Made by a program: the position numbers and the translations under genes
Origin: JBDKVA01 sp039679375
Lineage (GTDB): Bacteria; Bacillota; Clostridia; Acetivibrionales; DTU013
Length of the DNA: 64,000 nucleotides
Direction of reading: 5' to 3'
NCBI GenBank assembly: GCA_039679375.1
Contig: JBDKVA010000027.1
Span: forward strand, 19,499-83,498
Part shown: piece by piece, positions 42,770 through 51,980 of the stretch
Layout: every line of letters starts with the position of its first letter
Position numbering within the stretch: the stretch's first letter is position 1
Notes under the pieces: model-generated
What the model was told of the DNA's origin: nothing
What the model saw: the letters and a program-made list of their open reading frames with translations, nothing else
Databases searched by the model: none

Positions 42770-44749
42770 ATGGCTATCCAAAAGATGTTATTTCTTAAAA
42801 TTGTCGGTTCAATTGAAGACATGCATGACATTGTAAAAAAGCTGGTGCTTTGTGAGAATCTGCATGTTGATTTTGAAAATACCAATGCATTCGATAATAG
42901 TTATATTATTCATGAATATGAATCCATTATGACCGCAGCTCCTGTTTATATGCCAGAGGATTTCGGCGCAATCGAAGCGGAGTGTGACGAAATGGAGCAG
43001 GCTGTTTCGCGCCTTGGCAGCGGTCTTGATATGAAGTTGGAAATTGATAAAAACAGCGTAAAGGATATTCCTTACAATCTGGAAAATGCCAGGAAAGATA
43101 TGGATGAGTTGGTTGGGCTGATGGGACCGAGGATCATGGAAATAAACAGTAAAAAAGCAGCAATAGGTCAATATGAGCAATTTATCGAGAAGATAAAATG
43201 TATCAACTACAGTAATCTTGATATTGACCGTATAGCCGAACTAAACTATTTTGACTATGAAATAGGCGCCCTGTCCAAAGAAAACCGGATCCGCCTGAGA
43301 AGAAGCTATGAAAGCATAAGTGCCATCGTACTCAATATAGGAAGCATTAAAAACTCTATTGAAGATCTGGAAATCATCATATATCCAAAAAGTTTCAAGG
43401 AGGAAACGAATCAGCTGCTGAAATCTCTCAATTGGGTAAAGCTTGATATCCCTGAGGATATTCATGGTACTGTCGACCAAATGATCAGGCAGGCGCATAA
43501 AAAGATAGAAGATCTGAAAAATGAGATAAACGAGCTGTCAAAGGTGCTTGAAACAAGGAAAGATGAGACCCGGGCACTTTTGAAAAAAATATATACTACA
43601 ATTGTTCTGGAGAAGAGGATTTTGGGCCTTGAAAATGAAATTCAGCGCGGTGAAAGCACGTTTGTCCTAAATGCCTGGATCAGAGAGAGCGATAAGGCTA
43701 AAATAGAAAAGCTGCTCAATTCCGTTAATGGAAAGATTATTATCGAAGAAAAAAAAGCCGGTGAAATAGAAAGGCAGGTGATGCCACCGACCCAGTTCAG
43801 AAACAACCGCTTTTTTAGTCCGTTTGAAACGATTATCAGGCTTTATGGTCTTCCATCCTATTATGAAATAGACCCTACGCCTTTTATAGCCATAACTTTT
43901 TGCCTGATGTTTGGCATTATGTTTGGTGATATCGGTCAGGGCCTGGTCTACTTTGTTGCAGGGTTGTTACTTTATAAAAGGATGAAAGCAGCCGGGCAGA
44001 TCCTGACAAGACTCGGAGGAAGCTCTATTGTGTTCGGGTTCATATACGGAAGCTTTTTCGGACTGGAGCAGTCCGAGCTTCCCTGGCTGCCCAGCCTGAC
44101 CGGAAGGCCGCTGGATCCCAGGAATATCCCGGTCATATTAATAGCCGGTGTGGTTTTTGGCGTAGCAGTGCTTACGGTTTCTTTTGTATTTGGCATAATT
44201 AACAGTATTAAGGCAGGAAATATTGAGGCGGGTATTTTTGGAAAGAATGGGCTGGCAGGCTATATCTTCTTTATCAGCCTTGTGATGTGCGGGGTGGCCG
44301 TTACCGGCGTCATTGGCCTTCCGGTAATCGCACCGGTGTCAACACTGCTGGTCAGCCTTGCCGCAATGCTGGCAAAAGAACCGCTGGCAAACCTTGTGAC
44401 GAACAGGAGGCCTCTTGTTCACGGCAGCATCGGGTCATACCTGACGGAGAGCATCTTTGAAGGGGTGGAAACTGTTCTCGGGACTCTCAGCAATGCGATT
44501 TCCTTTATACGTGTCGGCGCTTTTGCACTCAATCATGCAGGACTATTTCTGGCGTTTCTTGTCATGTCGGAAATGACGTCAAATATTGTTTTAAAGGTTG
44601 TCATTTTACTGCTGGGTAACGTATTGATACTGACTCTTGAAGGGCTGGTCGTATTTATTCAAGGGCTTCGTCTTGAGTATTATGAAATGTTCAGCAAGTA
44701 TTTCAAAGGGGATGGAGTTGAGTTCAATCCGGTAAGGATTAATAACTAA
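42770..44749 (+). CDS. ntpI: V/A-type ATPase subunit I (a-subunit, stator)
   Basis: Large stator subunit (659 residues) that carries the ion half-channels. The N-terminal ~350 residues are helical coiled-coil and form the cytoplasmic arm; the C-terminal part has about seven membrane segments, with FCLMFGIMFGDIGQGLVY, NAISFIRVGAFALNHAGLF (containing the essential Arg) and LVVFIQGLRLEYYEMFSKYF at the end. ATG 42770 is preferred; GGAGGTGG at 42755-42762 is seven bases upstream, whereas TTG 42764 is too close. Confidence 0.92.
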   Translation: MAIQKMLFLKIVGSIEDMHDIVKKLVLCENLHVDFENTNAFDNSYIIHEYESIMTAAPVYMPEDFGAIEAECDEMEQAVSRLGSGLDMKLEIDKNSVKDIPYNLENARKDMDELVGLMGPRIMEINSKKAAIGQYEQFIEKIKCINYSNLDIDRIAELNYFDYEIGALSKENRIRLRRSYESISAIVLNIGSIKNSIEDLEIIIYPKSFKEETNQLLKSLNWVKLDIPEDIHGTVDQMIRQAHKKIEDLKNEINELSKVLETRKDETRALLKKIYTTIVLEKRILGLENEIQRGESTFVLNAWIRESDKAKIEKLLNSVNGKIIIEEKKAGEIERQVMPPTQFRNNRFFSPFETIIRLYGLPSYYEIDPTPFIAITFCLMFGIMFGDIGQGLVYFVAGLLLYKRMKAAGQILTRLGGSSIVFGFIYGSFFGLEQSELPWLPSLTGRPLDPRNIPVILIAGVVFGVAVLTVSFVFGIINSIKAGNIEAGIFGKNGLAGYIFFISLVMCGVAVTGVIGLPVIAPVSTLLVSLAAMLAKEPLANLVTNRRPLVHGSIGSYLTESIFEGVETVLGTLSNAISFIRVGAFALNHAGLFLAFLVMSEMTSNIVLKVVILLLGNVLILTLEGLVVFIQGLRLEYYEMFSKYFKGDGVEFNPVRINN

Positions 44750-44788
44750 GGGTTAAAATAAACTGAAATGATTGAAAGGATGAGTGAT

Positions 44789-45238
44789 ATGCAATACATA
44801 TTTTTGGTATTGGCGGTAGCGATTGCTGCAGGGACAGTGATTTATGGACGGAGGGCAATGAAGCGGAATAAGAAGGGCAGTGTGAAAAAAGCGATTTTCA
44901 CCTCCGTATCGGCATTTGGAGCGGTTATGATTTCAATGATCGTAATGGCAATTTCGGGATATCCGGTATTTGCAGCAGGCGAGGCCGGAAACGCAGCGGC
45001 AGGTGCGGCTGCCTCAGGGCTTACGCTTGGAGACGGCTTTAAGTATCTGGCGGCGGCGCTGAGCACCGGGCTTGCAACTATAGGAACAGGCCTTGCGGTA
45101 GGCTCCGTTGGTTCTTCGGCAATAGGTGCTGTTTCAGAAGATTCATCGATACTTGGGAAAACGTTGATTTTCGTAGGAATGGCAGAAGGTATTGCGATAT
45201 ATGGTATGATCATTTCCATACTGATACTGTTTGTATAG
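44789..45238 (+). CDS. ntpK: V/A-type ATPase proteolipid subunit K with N-terminal extension
   Basis: Rotor-ring subunit. Only one c-type hairpin is clear: the C-terminal half has FKYLAAALSTGLATIGTGLA and GMAEGIAIYGMIISILILFV with the ion-binding Glu. The N-terminal half has two more hydrophobic segments (residues ~3-17 and ~35-60, ending ISGYPVFAAGE) that do not look like a second copy of the hairpin. The Gln residues that mark Na+-binding K subunits are not obvious, so H+ is more likely than Na+; this is inference. Three in-frame ATG codons exist (44768, 44780, 44789); AAAGGA at 44775-44780 favours 44789. Confidence 0.85.
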   Translation: MQYIFLVLAVAIAAGTVIYGRRAMKRNKKGSVKKAIFTSVSAFGAVMISMIVMAISGYPVFAAGEAGNAAAGAAASGLTLGDGFKYLAAALSTGLATIGTGLAVGSVGSSAIGAVSEDSSILGKTLIFVGMAEGIAIYGMIISILILFV

Positions 45239-45254
45239 GAGTTTTTGTGAAAAT

Positions 45255-45563
45255 ATGAAATCATTTCTTATCAGTGACAATAAGGATACATGGGTCGGTA
45301 TGAAGCTTGCGGGAATCGATGGCGTGATTGTACACACACATGAGGAGGTGCTTCGCGCCATAAAAACAGCTGTAAAAAACGATGAAATCGGTATTCTTAT
45401 CATGACGGAAAAAGCGGTGGATCAGGTGAGGGAAGAAGTGCTGAAGCTGAAGCTGCAGTGCAATAGGCCTCTTATCATTGAGATCCCGGACAGGCATGGC
45501 AGTTCGCATTCCCAGGATCAGATAACCAATTATATAAGAGATTCGGTAGGTATTCGAATTTGA
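45255..45563 (+). CDS. ntpG: V/A-type ATPase subunit F
   Basis: Small central-stalk subunit (102 residues) that binds subunit D. FLISDNKDTWVGMKLAGIDG and the later ILIMTEKAVDQVREEV and PLIIEIPDRHG are typical. The assigned ATG is 13 bases from an AGGAG site, somewhat far; an upstream in-frame TTG at 45231 lies within the K gene and is not preferred. The next gene follows at once. Confidence 0.9.
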   Translation: MKSFLISDNKDTWVGMKLAGIDGVIVHTHEEVLRAIKTAVKNDEIGILIMTEKAVDQVREEVLKLKLQCNRPLIIEIPDRHGSSHSQDQITNYIRDSVGIRI

Positions 45564-45573
45564 GGTGAAGCAG

Positions 45574-46212
45574 ATGGTCACTATTGAACAGAAGTTGTCG
45601 CTGTTTTCCAAGCTCCTGAATCGTTCGATGGACGATAAGTTCAAAGAGGCTATGGAAAAACTAAAAAAGGAATATGAAGAGAAGCTACGGAAAAATAGGG
45701 AGGCTGTATATAAAGAGGCTGAAGATATCATTAACAGATCAGTCAAAAAAGCAGAAGCGGAAAAGATCGAAATGATCAATAAAATAAGGATCAGTTCAAA
45801 AAAAGAATATATGGATGTTAAGGAAAAGCACCTTTCCTTATTTATGGACCATCTTAAGGAGGAAATAGAGAATTTCATTCAGTCCGAAAAATATGGCGGG
45901 TATCTTGTTACGCAGGTGGACAGGATGATTGGGACAAAGGAGTTAAAAGACAGCTTCGTTCTGTACATGACCCGCCGCGATTACGATAAATATTCCGATA
46001 ATATAAGACAGGAGCTTTTGAAATCGGGACGGAAGGAGTGCTCATTCAAAATGGCTGACGATAGTATCATTGGCGGGTTTATTGCCGAGGATGCTGCAGG
46101 GAGTATCCGGTTGAATTTCTCCGTTAAAGCACTTCTTGAGGATAACATGCCCTATATTATGCAGACACTATTCCAGGCTATAGAAGCAGGTGAAACAGAT
46201 GGGAGACAATGA
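45574..46212 (+). CDS. ntpE: V/A-type ATPase subunit E (peripheral stalk)
   Basis: Peripheral stalk subunit of 212 residues. A long charged coiled coil makes up the first half (KFKEAMEKLKKEYEEKLRKN) and a globular C-terminal domain ends in GSIRLNFSVKALLEDNMPYI, the conserved segment that contacts subunit B. ATG 45574 follows GAGGTGA at 45562-45568. The last 14 bases overlap the start of subunit A. Confidence 0.9.
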   Translation: MVTIEQKLSLFSKLLNRSMDDKFKEAMEKLKKEYEEKLRKNREAVYKEAEDIINRSVKKAEAEKIEMINKIRISSKKEYMDVKEKHLSLFMDHLKEEIENFIQSEKYGGYLVTQVDRMIGTKELKDSFVLYMTRRDYDKYSDNIRQELLKSGRKECSFKMADDSIIGGFIAEDAAGSIRLNFSVKALLEDNMPYIMQTLFQAIEAGETDGRQ

Positions 46213-47971
46213 AGGCGTCGTAAGGGTTATTAATGGGCCGGTTGTAAAGGGTACCAATATGGGCTCATTCAAATTGAACGAAATGGTCACGGTCGGAGAT
46301 AAGAAGCTCATAGGCGAGGTAGTGGCCATAAACGGGGATGTTGCGACAGTACAGGTATATGAAGAAACGGAAGGCCTGAAAGCCGGGGAGAAAATCCTTT
46401 ATACGGGAAGCCCGCTTTCTGTGACACTTGGACCGGGCATGCTCGGGAATATATTTGACGGCATACAAAGACCATTGTTAAAAATAAACGGCATGTCGGA
46501 GGATTTCATACCGGAAGGAATAGGACTGTTATCGCTTGATGAAGAAAAGCAGTGGGAAGTAAAAGTGCTTGTAAAGCCTGGAGATATATTGAAACCCGGG
46601 TCGGTATATGCTGCAGTGCAGGAAACGCTTAGCATCGCTCACAAACTGATGGTTCCGGTAAATATCAGCGGTACGGTGACGGAGGTAAAACCAGACGGTT
46701 TATATACTCTGAAGGATACTGTCGTGGTATTGGAAAAAGCAAACAGAGAAAAGGTGGATCTGGCGTTGTCCTGTAAATGGCCTGTGAGGCAGCCGAGGCC
46801 GTTTGCAAAGAGAATACCGATCTACAAGCCGCTGATAACAGGACAAAGGGTCATCGACAGCTTTTACCCTGTAGCAAAAGGAGGGACAGTTGGCCTTCCC
46901 GGCGGATTTGGTACAGGGAAGACCGTTACACAGCATCAGCTTGCAAAATGGAGCGATGCGGACATTATTGTATACATCGGCTGCGGTGAACGCGGAAACG
47001 AGATGACGGACGTGCTGGAGGAGTTTCCCAGGCTGATCGATCCCAGGACGGACAGGCCGCTGATGGAACGGACCATATTGATAGCAAACACATCCAATAT
47101 GCCTGTTGCAGCACGTGAAGCCAGTATCTATACCGGAGTTACCATGGCGGAATATTACCGGGACATGGGGTATGACGTGGCGATCATGGCGGATTCGACA
47201 TCGAGATGGGCGGAAGCACTGAGGGAGATCTCAGGCCGCCTGGAGGAAATGCCTGCGGAGGAAGGTTATCCGGCCTACCTGCCGTCAAGGCTTGCGGAAT
47301 TCTATGAAAGAGCCGGCTGCGTCCGGACATTGAACGATCAGGAGGCATCCATTACGATCATCGGCGCTGTATCTCCGCCCGGAGGCGATTTTTCGGAGCC
47401 GGTCACTGAAAATACAAAAAGGTTTGTCACAACGTTTCTTGCGCTGGATAAAAAGCTCGCATATGCGAGGCATTATCCTGCGATCAATTATCTTACAAGC
47501 TACAGCGGATATTTAGGCATGCTGGAAGAATGGTACGGCGAAAACGTAGCGCCGGATATGCTGGAGCTGCGCAGCAAAATGGTGAGGCTCCTGCAGGAGG
47601 AGGAAAAGCTGAACGAAATCGTCCAGCTGGTTGGGGAGGATGTACTTCCAAACGACCAGGCAATGATCCTTGAAATAGCAAGGATCATAAAAAAGGGATT
47701 TTTGCAGCAGAATGCCCTCCATAAGGAAGACACCTATGTAGTCCTCAAAAAGCAATATAAAATGCTGAAGGTGATTGACGTTCTGTATGAAAGCGCGCAA
47801 AAATGTGTAAAGATGGGGATACCTATCTCAACGATCAAGAGCCAGGATGTAATGCAGGAGGTTTTGAAAATGAAGTATGATATCCCGAATGACAAGCCCG
47901 AACTGCTCGATGAGCTTTGCAGCAAGATTGCCGGTGCATACGATGGCTTAAGCCGGAAATATGAGCAGTAA
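46199..47971 (+). CDS. ntpA: V/A-type ATPase catalytic subunit A
   Basis: Catalytic ATP-hydrolysing (or ATP-making) subunit, 590 residues. Walker A is GGFGTGKTVTQH (about residue 237); Walker B is VAIMADSTSRWAEALREIS, with PSRLAEFYERAG and the usual N-terminal beta barrel plus the extra non-homologous insert of V/A enzymes. ATG 46199 overlaps the subunit E stop; a GTG at 46190 is the alternative. It is followed by 100 bases that contain a dispersed repeat before subunit B. Confidence 0.95.
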   Translation: MGDNEGVVRVINGPVVKGTNMGSFKLNEMVTVGDKKLIGEVVAINGDVATVQVYEETEGLKAGEKILYTGSPLSVTLGPGMLGNIFDGIQRPLLKINGMSEDFIPEGIGLLSLDEEKQWEVKVLVKPGDILKPGSVYAAVQETLSIAHKLMVPVNISGTVTEVKPDGLYTLKDTVVVLEKANREKVDLALSCKWPVRQPRPFAKRIPIYKPLITGQRVIDSFYPVAKGGTVGLPGGFGTGKTVTQHQLAKWSDADIIVYIGCGERGNEMTDVLEEFPRLIDPRTDRPLMERTILIANTSNMPVAAREASIYTGVTMAEYYRDMGYDVAIMADSTSRWAEALREISGRLEEMPAEEGYPAYLPSRLAEFYERAGCVRTLNDQEASITIIGAVSPPGGDFSEPVTENTKRFVTTFLALDKKLAYARHYPAINYLTSYSGYLGMLEEWYGENVAPDMLELRSKMVRLLQEEEKLNEIVQLVGEDVLPNDQAMILEIARIIKKGFLQQNALHKEDTYVVLKKQYKMLKVIDVLYESAQKCVKMGIPISTIKSQDVMQEVLKMKYDIPNDKPELLDELCSKIAGAYDGLSRKYEQ

Positions 47972-47992
47972 TGCGGGGGACTGACGGATAAT

Positions 47993-48040
47993 ATGTCACC
48001 CTGAGCGAAAGCGAAGGAGCTTCAAAAGGATTCTTGCTGC
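47993..48040. repeat. Dispersed clostridial repeat (HSERSE type), copy 2, inside the ATPase operon
   Basis: The stretch GTCACCCTGAGCGAAAGCGAAGGAGC resembles the complement of copy 1 at 17649-17675. It fills the gap between the genes for ATPase subunits A and B. Confidence 0.6.
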
Positions 48041-48071
48041 ACCGGGCAGTACGAAAGGAATGCATGTTTAT

Positions 48072-49466
48072 ATGAGAAAAGAATACTTGAAACTTGAAAA
48101 GATAGAAGGCCCTCTCATTGTACTTTCCAATGTGACCGATGCTGCTTATGGAGAAATGGCATTCATAAAAGTAGACAATGAGGAAATAAGAAAAGGAAAG
48201 GTAATAAAAATAGAGGGTACAAATGCGATCGTTCAGGTATTTGAAGGGACGGCAGGCATATCGACGGACAATTCCGCCGTGAAATTTATGGGAGAGCCTA
48301 TGTCAATTCCACTGTCCAGGGAAGTACTGGGCCGGACCTTTAATGGTGTCGGAGAGCCTATTGATGACGCTTACCAGATCGTATCCCCGTACAGACAGAA
48401 TATTAACGGCCGCCCTATCAATCCCGTAGCGCGCAAATACCCCAGGAATTTCATCCAGACGGGTATTTCCTCTATTGATGCGTTGATGACGCTGATAAGA
48501 GGGCAAAAGCTGCCCATTTTTTCAGGAAACGGCATTGCACATAACGACCTTGCGGCACAAATCGTAAAGCAGGCAAAAATAGAAGGCGCCACAAGTGAAA
48601 ATTTCGCGGTTGTTTTTGGGGCGATGGGCGTAAGGCACGATGACGCGGACTATTTTATAAAGAGCTTCCAGACGTCGGGTGTTCTGGACCATGTTGTCAT
48701 GTATATCAACACAGCGGACGCACCTATCGTTGAGAGAATATCAACGCCGAGGTGCGCGCTGACCGCGGCGGAATATCTCGCATTCAGACTGGGTATGCAT
48801 GTGCTGGTCATCCTTACCGATATGACAAGCTACGCAGAGGCATTGCGTGAGATATCTTCCGCAAAGGAGGAGGTCCCCTCCAGAAAGGGTTATCCGGGAT
48901 ATCTGTACAGCGACCTGTCTACTCTCTACGAACGCGCAGGGATGCTGAAGGACAAGGAGGGCTCCATAACGCTCATACCCATACTGACCATGCCGAATGA
49001 TGATATTACGCATCCCATTCCCGACCTGACCGGATTCATCACCGAAGGGCAGATCGTACTGAACAGGGAATTCAACCAGAAAGGCATTTATCCGCCTATT
49101 GACATACTACCGTCACTTTCGCGGCTGATGAAGGATGGCATAGGGGAGGACTACACGAGAGAGGACCATTCAGATCTTTCCAGCCAGCTGTTTGCTGCTT
49201 ATTCACGTGTCCAGGATGTCCGCTCGCTGTCGCAGATCATCGGGGAGGATGACCTGAGCGATATCGACAAGCTTTATTTGAAATTCGGGCGCGAGCTGGA
49301 GAACCGGTTCATATCCCAGGGCAGAAATGAAAACAGGAGCATCATCGATACTCTGAATATCGGATGGGAGGTTCTATCCATACTGCCTGCCACGGAGCTT
49401 GACCGTGTCAAGACGGAAAACATACAGAAGTATTACCGGTATGATGGGGAGAATAGCCATGGCTGA
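48072..49466 (+). CDS. ntpB: V/A-type ATPase regulatory subunit B
   Basis: Non-catalytic nucleotide-fold subunit of 464 residues that alternates with subunit A in the headpiece. It lacks a Walker A loop (GNGIAHNDLAAQIVKQ in its place) but has the family segments GRTFNGVGEPIDD, TGISSIDALMTLIRGQKLPIFS, TDMTSYAEALREIS and SRKGYPGYLYSDLSTLYERAG. Two starts are possible: ATG 48060 is only one base from AAAGGA, and ATG 48072 is twelve bases away; the shorter one gives MRKEYLKLEKIEGPL, close to homologues. Confidence 0.94.
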   Translation: MRKEYLKLEKIEGPLIVLSNVTDAAYGEMAFIKVDNEEIRKGKVIKIEGTNAIVQVFEGTAGISTDNSAVKFMGEPMSIPLSREVLGRTFNGVGEPIDDAYQIVSPYRQNINGRPINPVARKYPRNFIQTGISSIDALMTLIRGQKLPIFSGNGIAHNDLAAQIVKQAKIEGATSENFAVVFGAMGVRHDDADYFIKSFQTSGVLDHVVMYINTADAPIVERISTPRCALTAAEYLAFRLGMHVLVILTDMTSYAEALREISSAKEEVPSRKGYPGYLYSDLSTLYERAGMLKDKEGSITLIPILTMPNDDITHPIPDLTGFITEGQIVLNREFNQKGIYPPIDILPSLSRLMKDGIGEDYTREDHSDLSSQLFAAYSRVQDVRSLSQIIGEDDLSDIDKLYLKFGRELENRFISQGRNENRSIIDTLNIGWEVLSILPATELDRVKTENIQKYYRYDGENSHG

Positions 49467-50082
49467 GTTGATTGCACCGACAAAATCAAACCTGATAAGA
49501 TCCAAATCCTCCCTGGTGCTTTCCAACAAGGGTTTTGAACTGCTGGATAAAAAGAGGAATGTACTTATAAGGGAAATGATGGACATGGTTGATAAGGCAA
49601 GAAATATCCAATCCACTATCTATTCGACCATAGCGGAGGCATATCAGGCTCTTCAGGTCGCAAATCTAACGCTTGGGATCAGGGAGGTTGAGGATATTAC
49701 CTCCAGCATACCCAATGATGAGTCCTTTGAGGTGCTGCTCAAAAGTGTCATGGGCGTCGATATACCGACCGTGAAATACAAGAGGCAGGACATTATGCCC
49801 ACCTACGGTTTTTTCAACTCAAATTCTTCTCTGGATAAGGCAAGGCAGAAGTTTAACGATGTACGATATAAAATATATGAACTGGCCGAAATAGAAAACT
49901 CCATTTTCAAGCTGGCAAGAGAGATCGAGAAGACAAATAAAAGAACAAATGCGCTGGAACATATACAGATCCCTAAGTACAGGGAACAGGTGAAATATAT
50001 TCAGGAAGTGCTTGAGGAGAAGGAAAGGGAAGATTTTTTCCGTCTTAAAAAAGTGAAGAAAAAAATCAAACATATCGATTGA
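49459..50082 (+). CDS. ntpD: V/A-type ATPase central shaft subunit D
   Basis: Long helical rotor shaft, 207 residues. It opens with the highly conserved LIAPTKSNLIRSKSSLVLSN and KGFELLDKKRNVLIREM, and its second half repeats a coiled coil (TNKRTNALEHIQIPKYREQV). ATG 49459 follows GGGGAGA and overlaps the subunit B stop; upstream in-frame codons within subunit B are not needed. This is the last gene of the operon. Confidence 0.92.
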   Translation: MAELIAPTKSNLIRSKSSLVLSNKGFELLDKKRNVLIREMMDMVDKARNIQSTIYSTIAEAYQALQVANLTLGIREVEDITSSIPNDESFEVLLKSVMGVDIPTVKYKRQDIMPTYGFFNSNSSLDKARQKFNDVRYKIYELAEIENSIFKLAREIEKTNKRTNALEHIQIPKYREQVKYIQEVLEEKEREDFFRLKKVKKKIKHID

Positions 50083-50093
50083 ATGGAATGAGA

Positions 50094-50135
50094 CCCTGCG
50101 GAGTCACATGACAAAGTGATTCTGCGGGGTTTTTT
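50094..50135 (+). terminator. Terminator of the V/A-type ATPase operon
   Basis: Arms CCCTGCGGAGTCAC (50094-50107) and GTGATTCTGCGGGG (50116-50129) pair with a single mismatch region and are followed by TTTTTT. A typical strong Rho-independent terminator. Confidence 0.9.
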
Positions 50136-50160
50136 GCATAAAAAAGCTGAATGTAACTGA

Positions 50161-51201
50161 ATGGGGGTTGAGGGAGTGGGAACGCCGGGATCAGAGACAG
50201 TAATAAGTGTAAAGAATCTAAGAAAGGTTTTTAAAACGAAAATTAAAAAGGAAGGCTTCGACGAAAGCCTTAAGTCTCTTGTCAGACCTGAGTTCAGGGA
50301 AATCAATGCGGTAAGCGGCATTGACTTTGAAGTGCCCGGAGGAGAACTGCTGGCATTTCTCGGACCGAACGGCGCCGGAAAATCAACTACCATCAAGATG
50401 CTGACAGGTATTTTGCATGCGACATCCGGAAGCATGTCTGTGCTGGGCTTTGATCCGGAGAAACAGAGGAAGAATTTATCCTTCAGGATCGGCAGCGTTT
50501 TTGGCCAGAAATCACAGCTTTGGTTTCACCTTCCTCCATTGGATAGCTTCAGGCTGCTCGGCGCGATATATGAAATTGACAATATTACACTGAATAAGAG
50601 GATCAGTGAAATTATTGAACTTTTTGAGATAGAGGATATTATGAATATTCCGGTCCGCAAGCTGTCACTCGGGCAGCGGATGAGGTGCGAATTTGCTGCT
50701 TCCATACTTCATAAACCGGATATCATATTCCTTGACGAACCGACGATCGGTCTTGATATAGTTGTGAAGCAGAAAATACGTGAATTGATCGCGAGACTGA
50801 ACCGGGAGGAAAAAACCACAATATTTCTCACAAGCCACGACATAGGGGACGTTGAACAGCTTTGCAGCAGAGCGGTCATCATAAACCATGGAAGGATCGT
50901 GCTCGATAATTCAGTAAAAAGCTTAAAATACGGATACCTGCACAAGAAGATCATCGATGTGAAGTTCGATACGATGGCAGATAGGAGCAGGCTTGACGGA
51001 CTCACCATCACCAAAGCCAACGGTCTGGCTATGAAGCTGGAGGCGGACGCAAAGGAGGATAGCATCCAGGAAGTGATGGTCAGGCTCATGCAGGCTGGAA
51101 ACATTGTAGATGTGACGATTTCAGACATCCCTTTGGAAAAGATAATTGGAGATATTTTCAGTGACAGGAGAGGGAGTGAGGACAGTGGCAAGGACGAATA
51201 A
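50161..51201 (+). CDS. ABC-2 type exporter ATP-binding protein
   Basis: ATPase subunit of an export system of the DrrA/viologen-exporter-like class. Walker A FLGPNGAGKST (about residue 74), Q-loop FGQKSQLWF, signature KLSLGQRMRCE, Walker B IIFLDEPTIGLD and the switch His in LTSHDIGD are complete. 346 residues, with the C-terminal extension common in this class. ATG 50161 has no clear ribosome binding site; GTG 50176, with GGGGG at 50164-50168, is equally plausible. It leads a three-gene operon with two permeases. Confidence 0.92.
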   Translation: MGVEGVGTPGSETVISVKNLRKVFKTKIKKEGFDESLKSLVRPEFREINAVSGIDFEVPGGELLAFLGPNGAGKSTTIKMLTGILHATSGSMSVLGFDPEKQRKNLSFRIGSVFGQKSQLWFHLPPLDSFRLLGAIYEIDNITLNKRISEIIELFEIEDIMNIPVRKLSLGQRMRCEFAASILHKPDIIFLDEPTIGLDIVVKQKIRELIARLNREEKTTIFLTSHDIGDVEQLCSRAVIINHGRIVLDNSVKSLKYGYLHKKIIDVKFDTMADRSRLDGLTITKANGLAMKLEADAKEDSIQEVMVRLMQAGNIVDVTISDIPLEKIIGDIFSDRRGSEDSGKDE

Positions 51202-51976
51202 ATACATCCTTATAGCCAAAACCAGTATCGGAAGCAGCATGGTTTATTCGGTAAATTTTTTTGCAGGCTCTTTTTTTCTGGCGCTCATCATATTCATATT
51301 TTTGCAGCTCTGGGAGGCGATATCCGTCAACAACGGTTCCATGGAAGGCTATACGGTCAACAGGCTGGTCTGGTATTATATCGCGGCTGAGCTGGTGATC
51401 CTTTCAAAAAGCAATGTTTTTCAATCTCTGAACGAAGAGATAAAGGGCGGCGGGATCGCCTACAAGATCAACAAGCCATACAACTTTGTACTTTATCAGT
51501 TATCGGAAGGCATGGGACAGATCTCTGTAAGGCTGCTGATGAATCTTCCTGTGGGGCTGCTGATGGGTCTTATTCTTGCAGGTAAGCTTGAGGGCTTCAG
51601 CTGGCTTTCACTCCCTGCTGTCGTGCTTTCTGTGGCGCTCGGGATACTTCTGAATTTCTTCATGGATGCACTGATAGGAATGACCGCCTTCTGGACCGAA
51701 GATAATGCGGCGTTCTTCTGGATTGCTCAAAAACTGGCTTTTATGCTGGGATTATTTTTGCCTCTGGAGTTTTTGCCGGGAGCTATCAGCAAGGTTGCAC
51801 TTGTTTTACCCTTTTCATATATTGCTTATGCTCCGGCAAGGCTGCTGACAGCTTATTCAACAGACACCTTCCTGAGGATCGTGCCTGTGCAGGCATTCTA
51901 TGTGGCATTGTTTGCAGCGCTTACCGGTTTTGTATACAGGAAGGGAGTGAGAAAGCTCAATGTCAACGGAGGATAA
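51185..51976 (+). CDS. ABC-2 type permease (DUF990-like), first
   Basis: Membrane subunit with about six hydrophobic segments; 263 residues. The sequence (FFAGSFFLALIIFIFLQLWE, FWIAQKLAFMLGLFLPLEFL, PFSYIAYAPARLL) is typical of the ABC2_membrane_6 family that always occurs as a pair with a related permease. GTG 51185 overlaps the upstream ATPase gene; GGGAGTGAGG lies just upstream. It probably forms a heterodimeric pore with the next gene product. Substrate unknown; antibiotics and dyes are known for relatives. Confidence 0.85.
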   Translation: MARTNKYILIAKTSIGSSMVYSVNFFAGSFFLALIIFIFLQLWEAISVNNGSMEGYTVNRLVWYYIAAELVILSKSNVFQSLNEEIKGGGIAYKINKPYNFVLYQLSEGMGQISVRLLMNLPVGLLMGLILAGKLEGFSWLSLPAVVLSVALGILLNFFMDALIGMTAFWTEDNAAFFWIAQKLAFMLGLFLPLEFLPGAISKVALVLPFSYIAYAPARLLTAYSTDTFLRIVPVQAFYVALFAALTGFVYRKGVRKLNVNGG

Positions 51977-51980
51977 CAAA

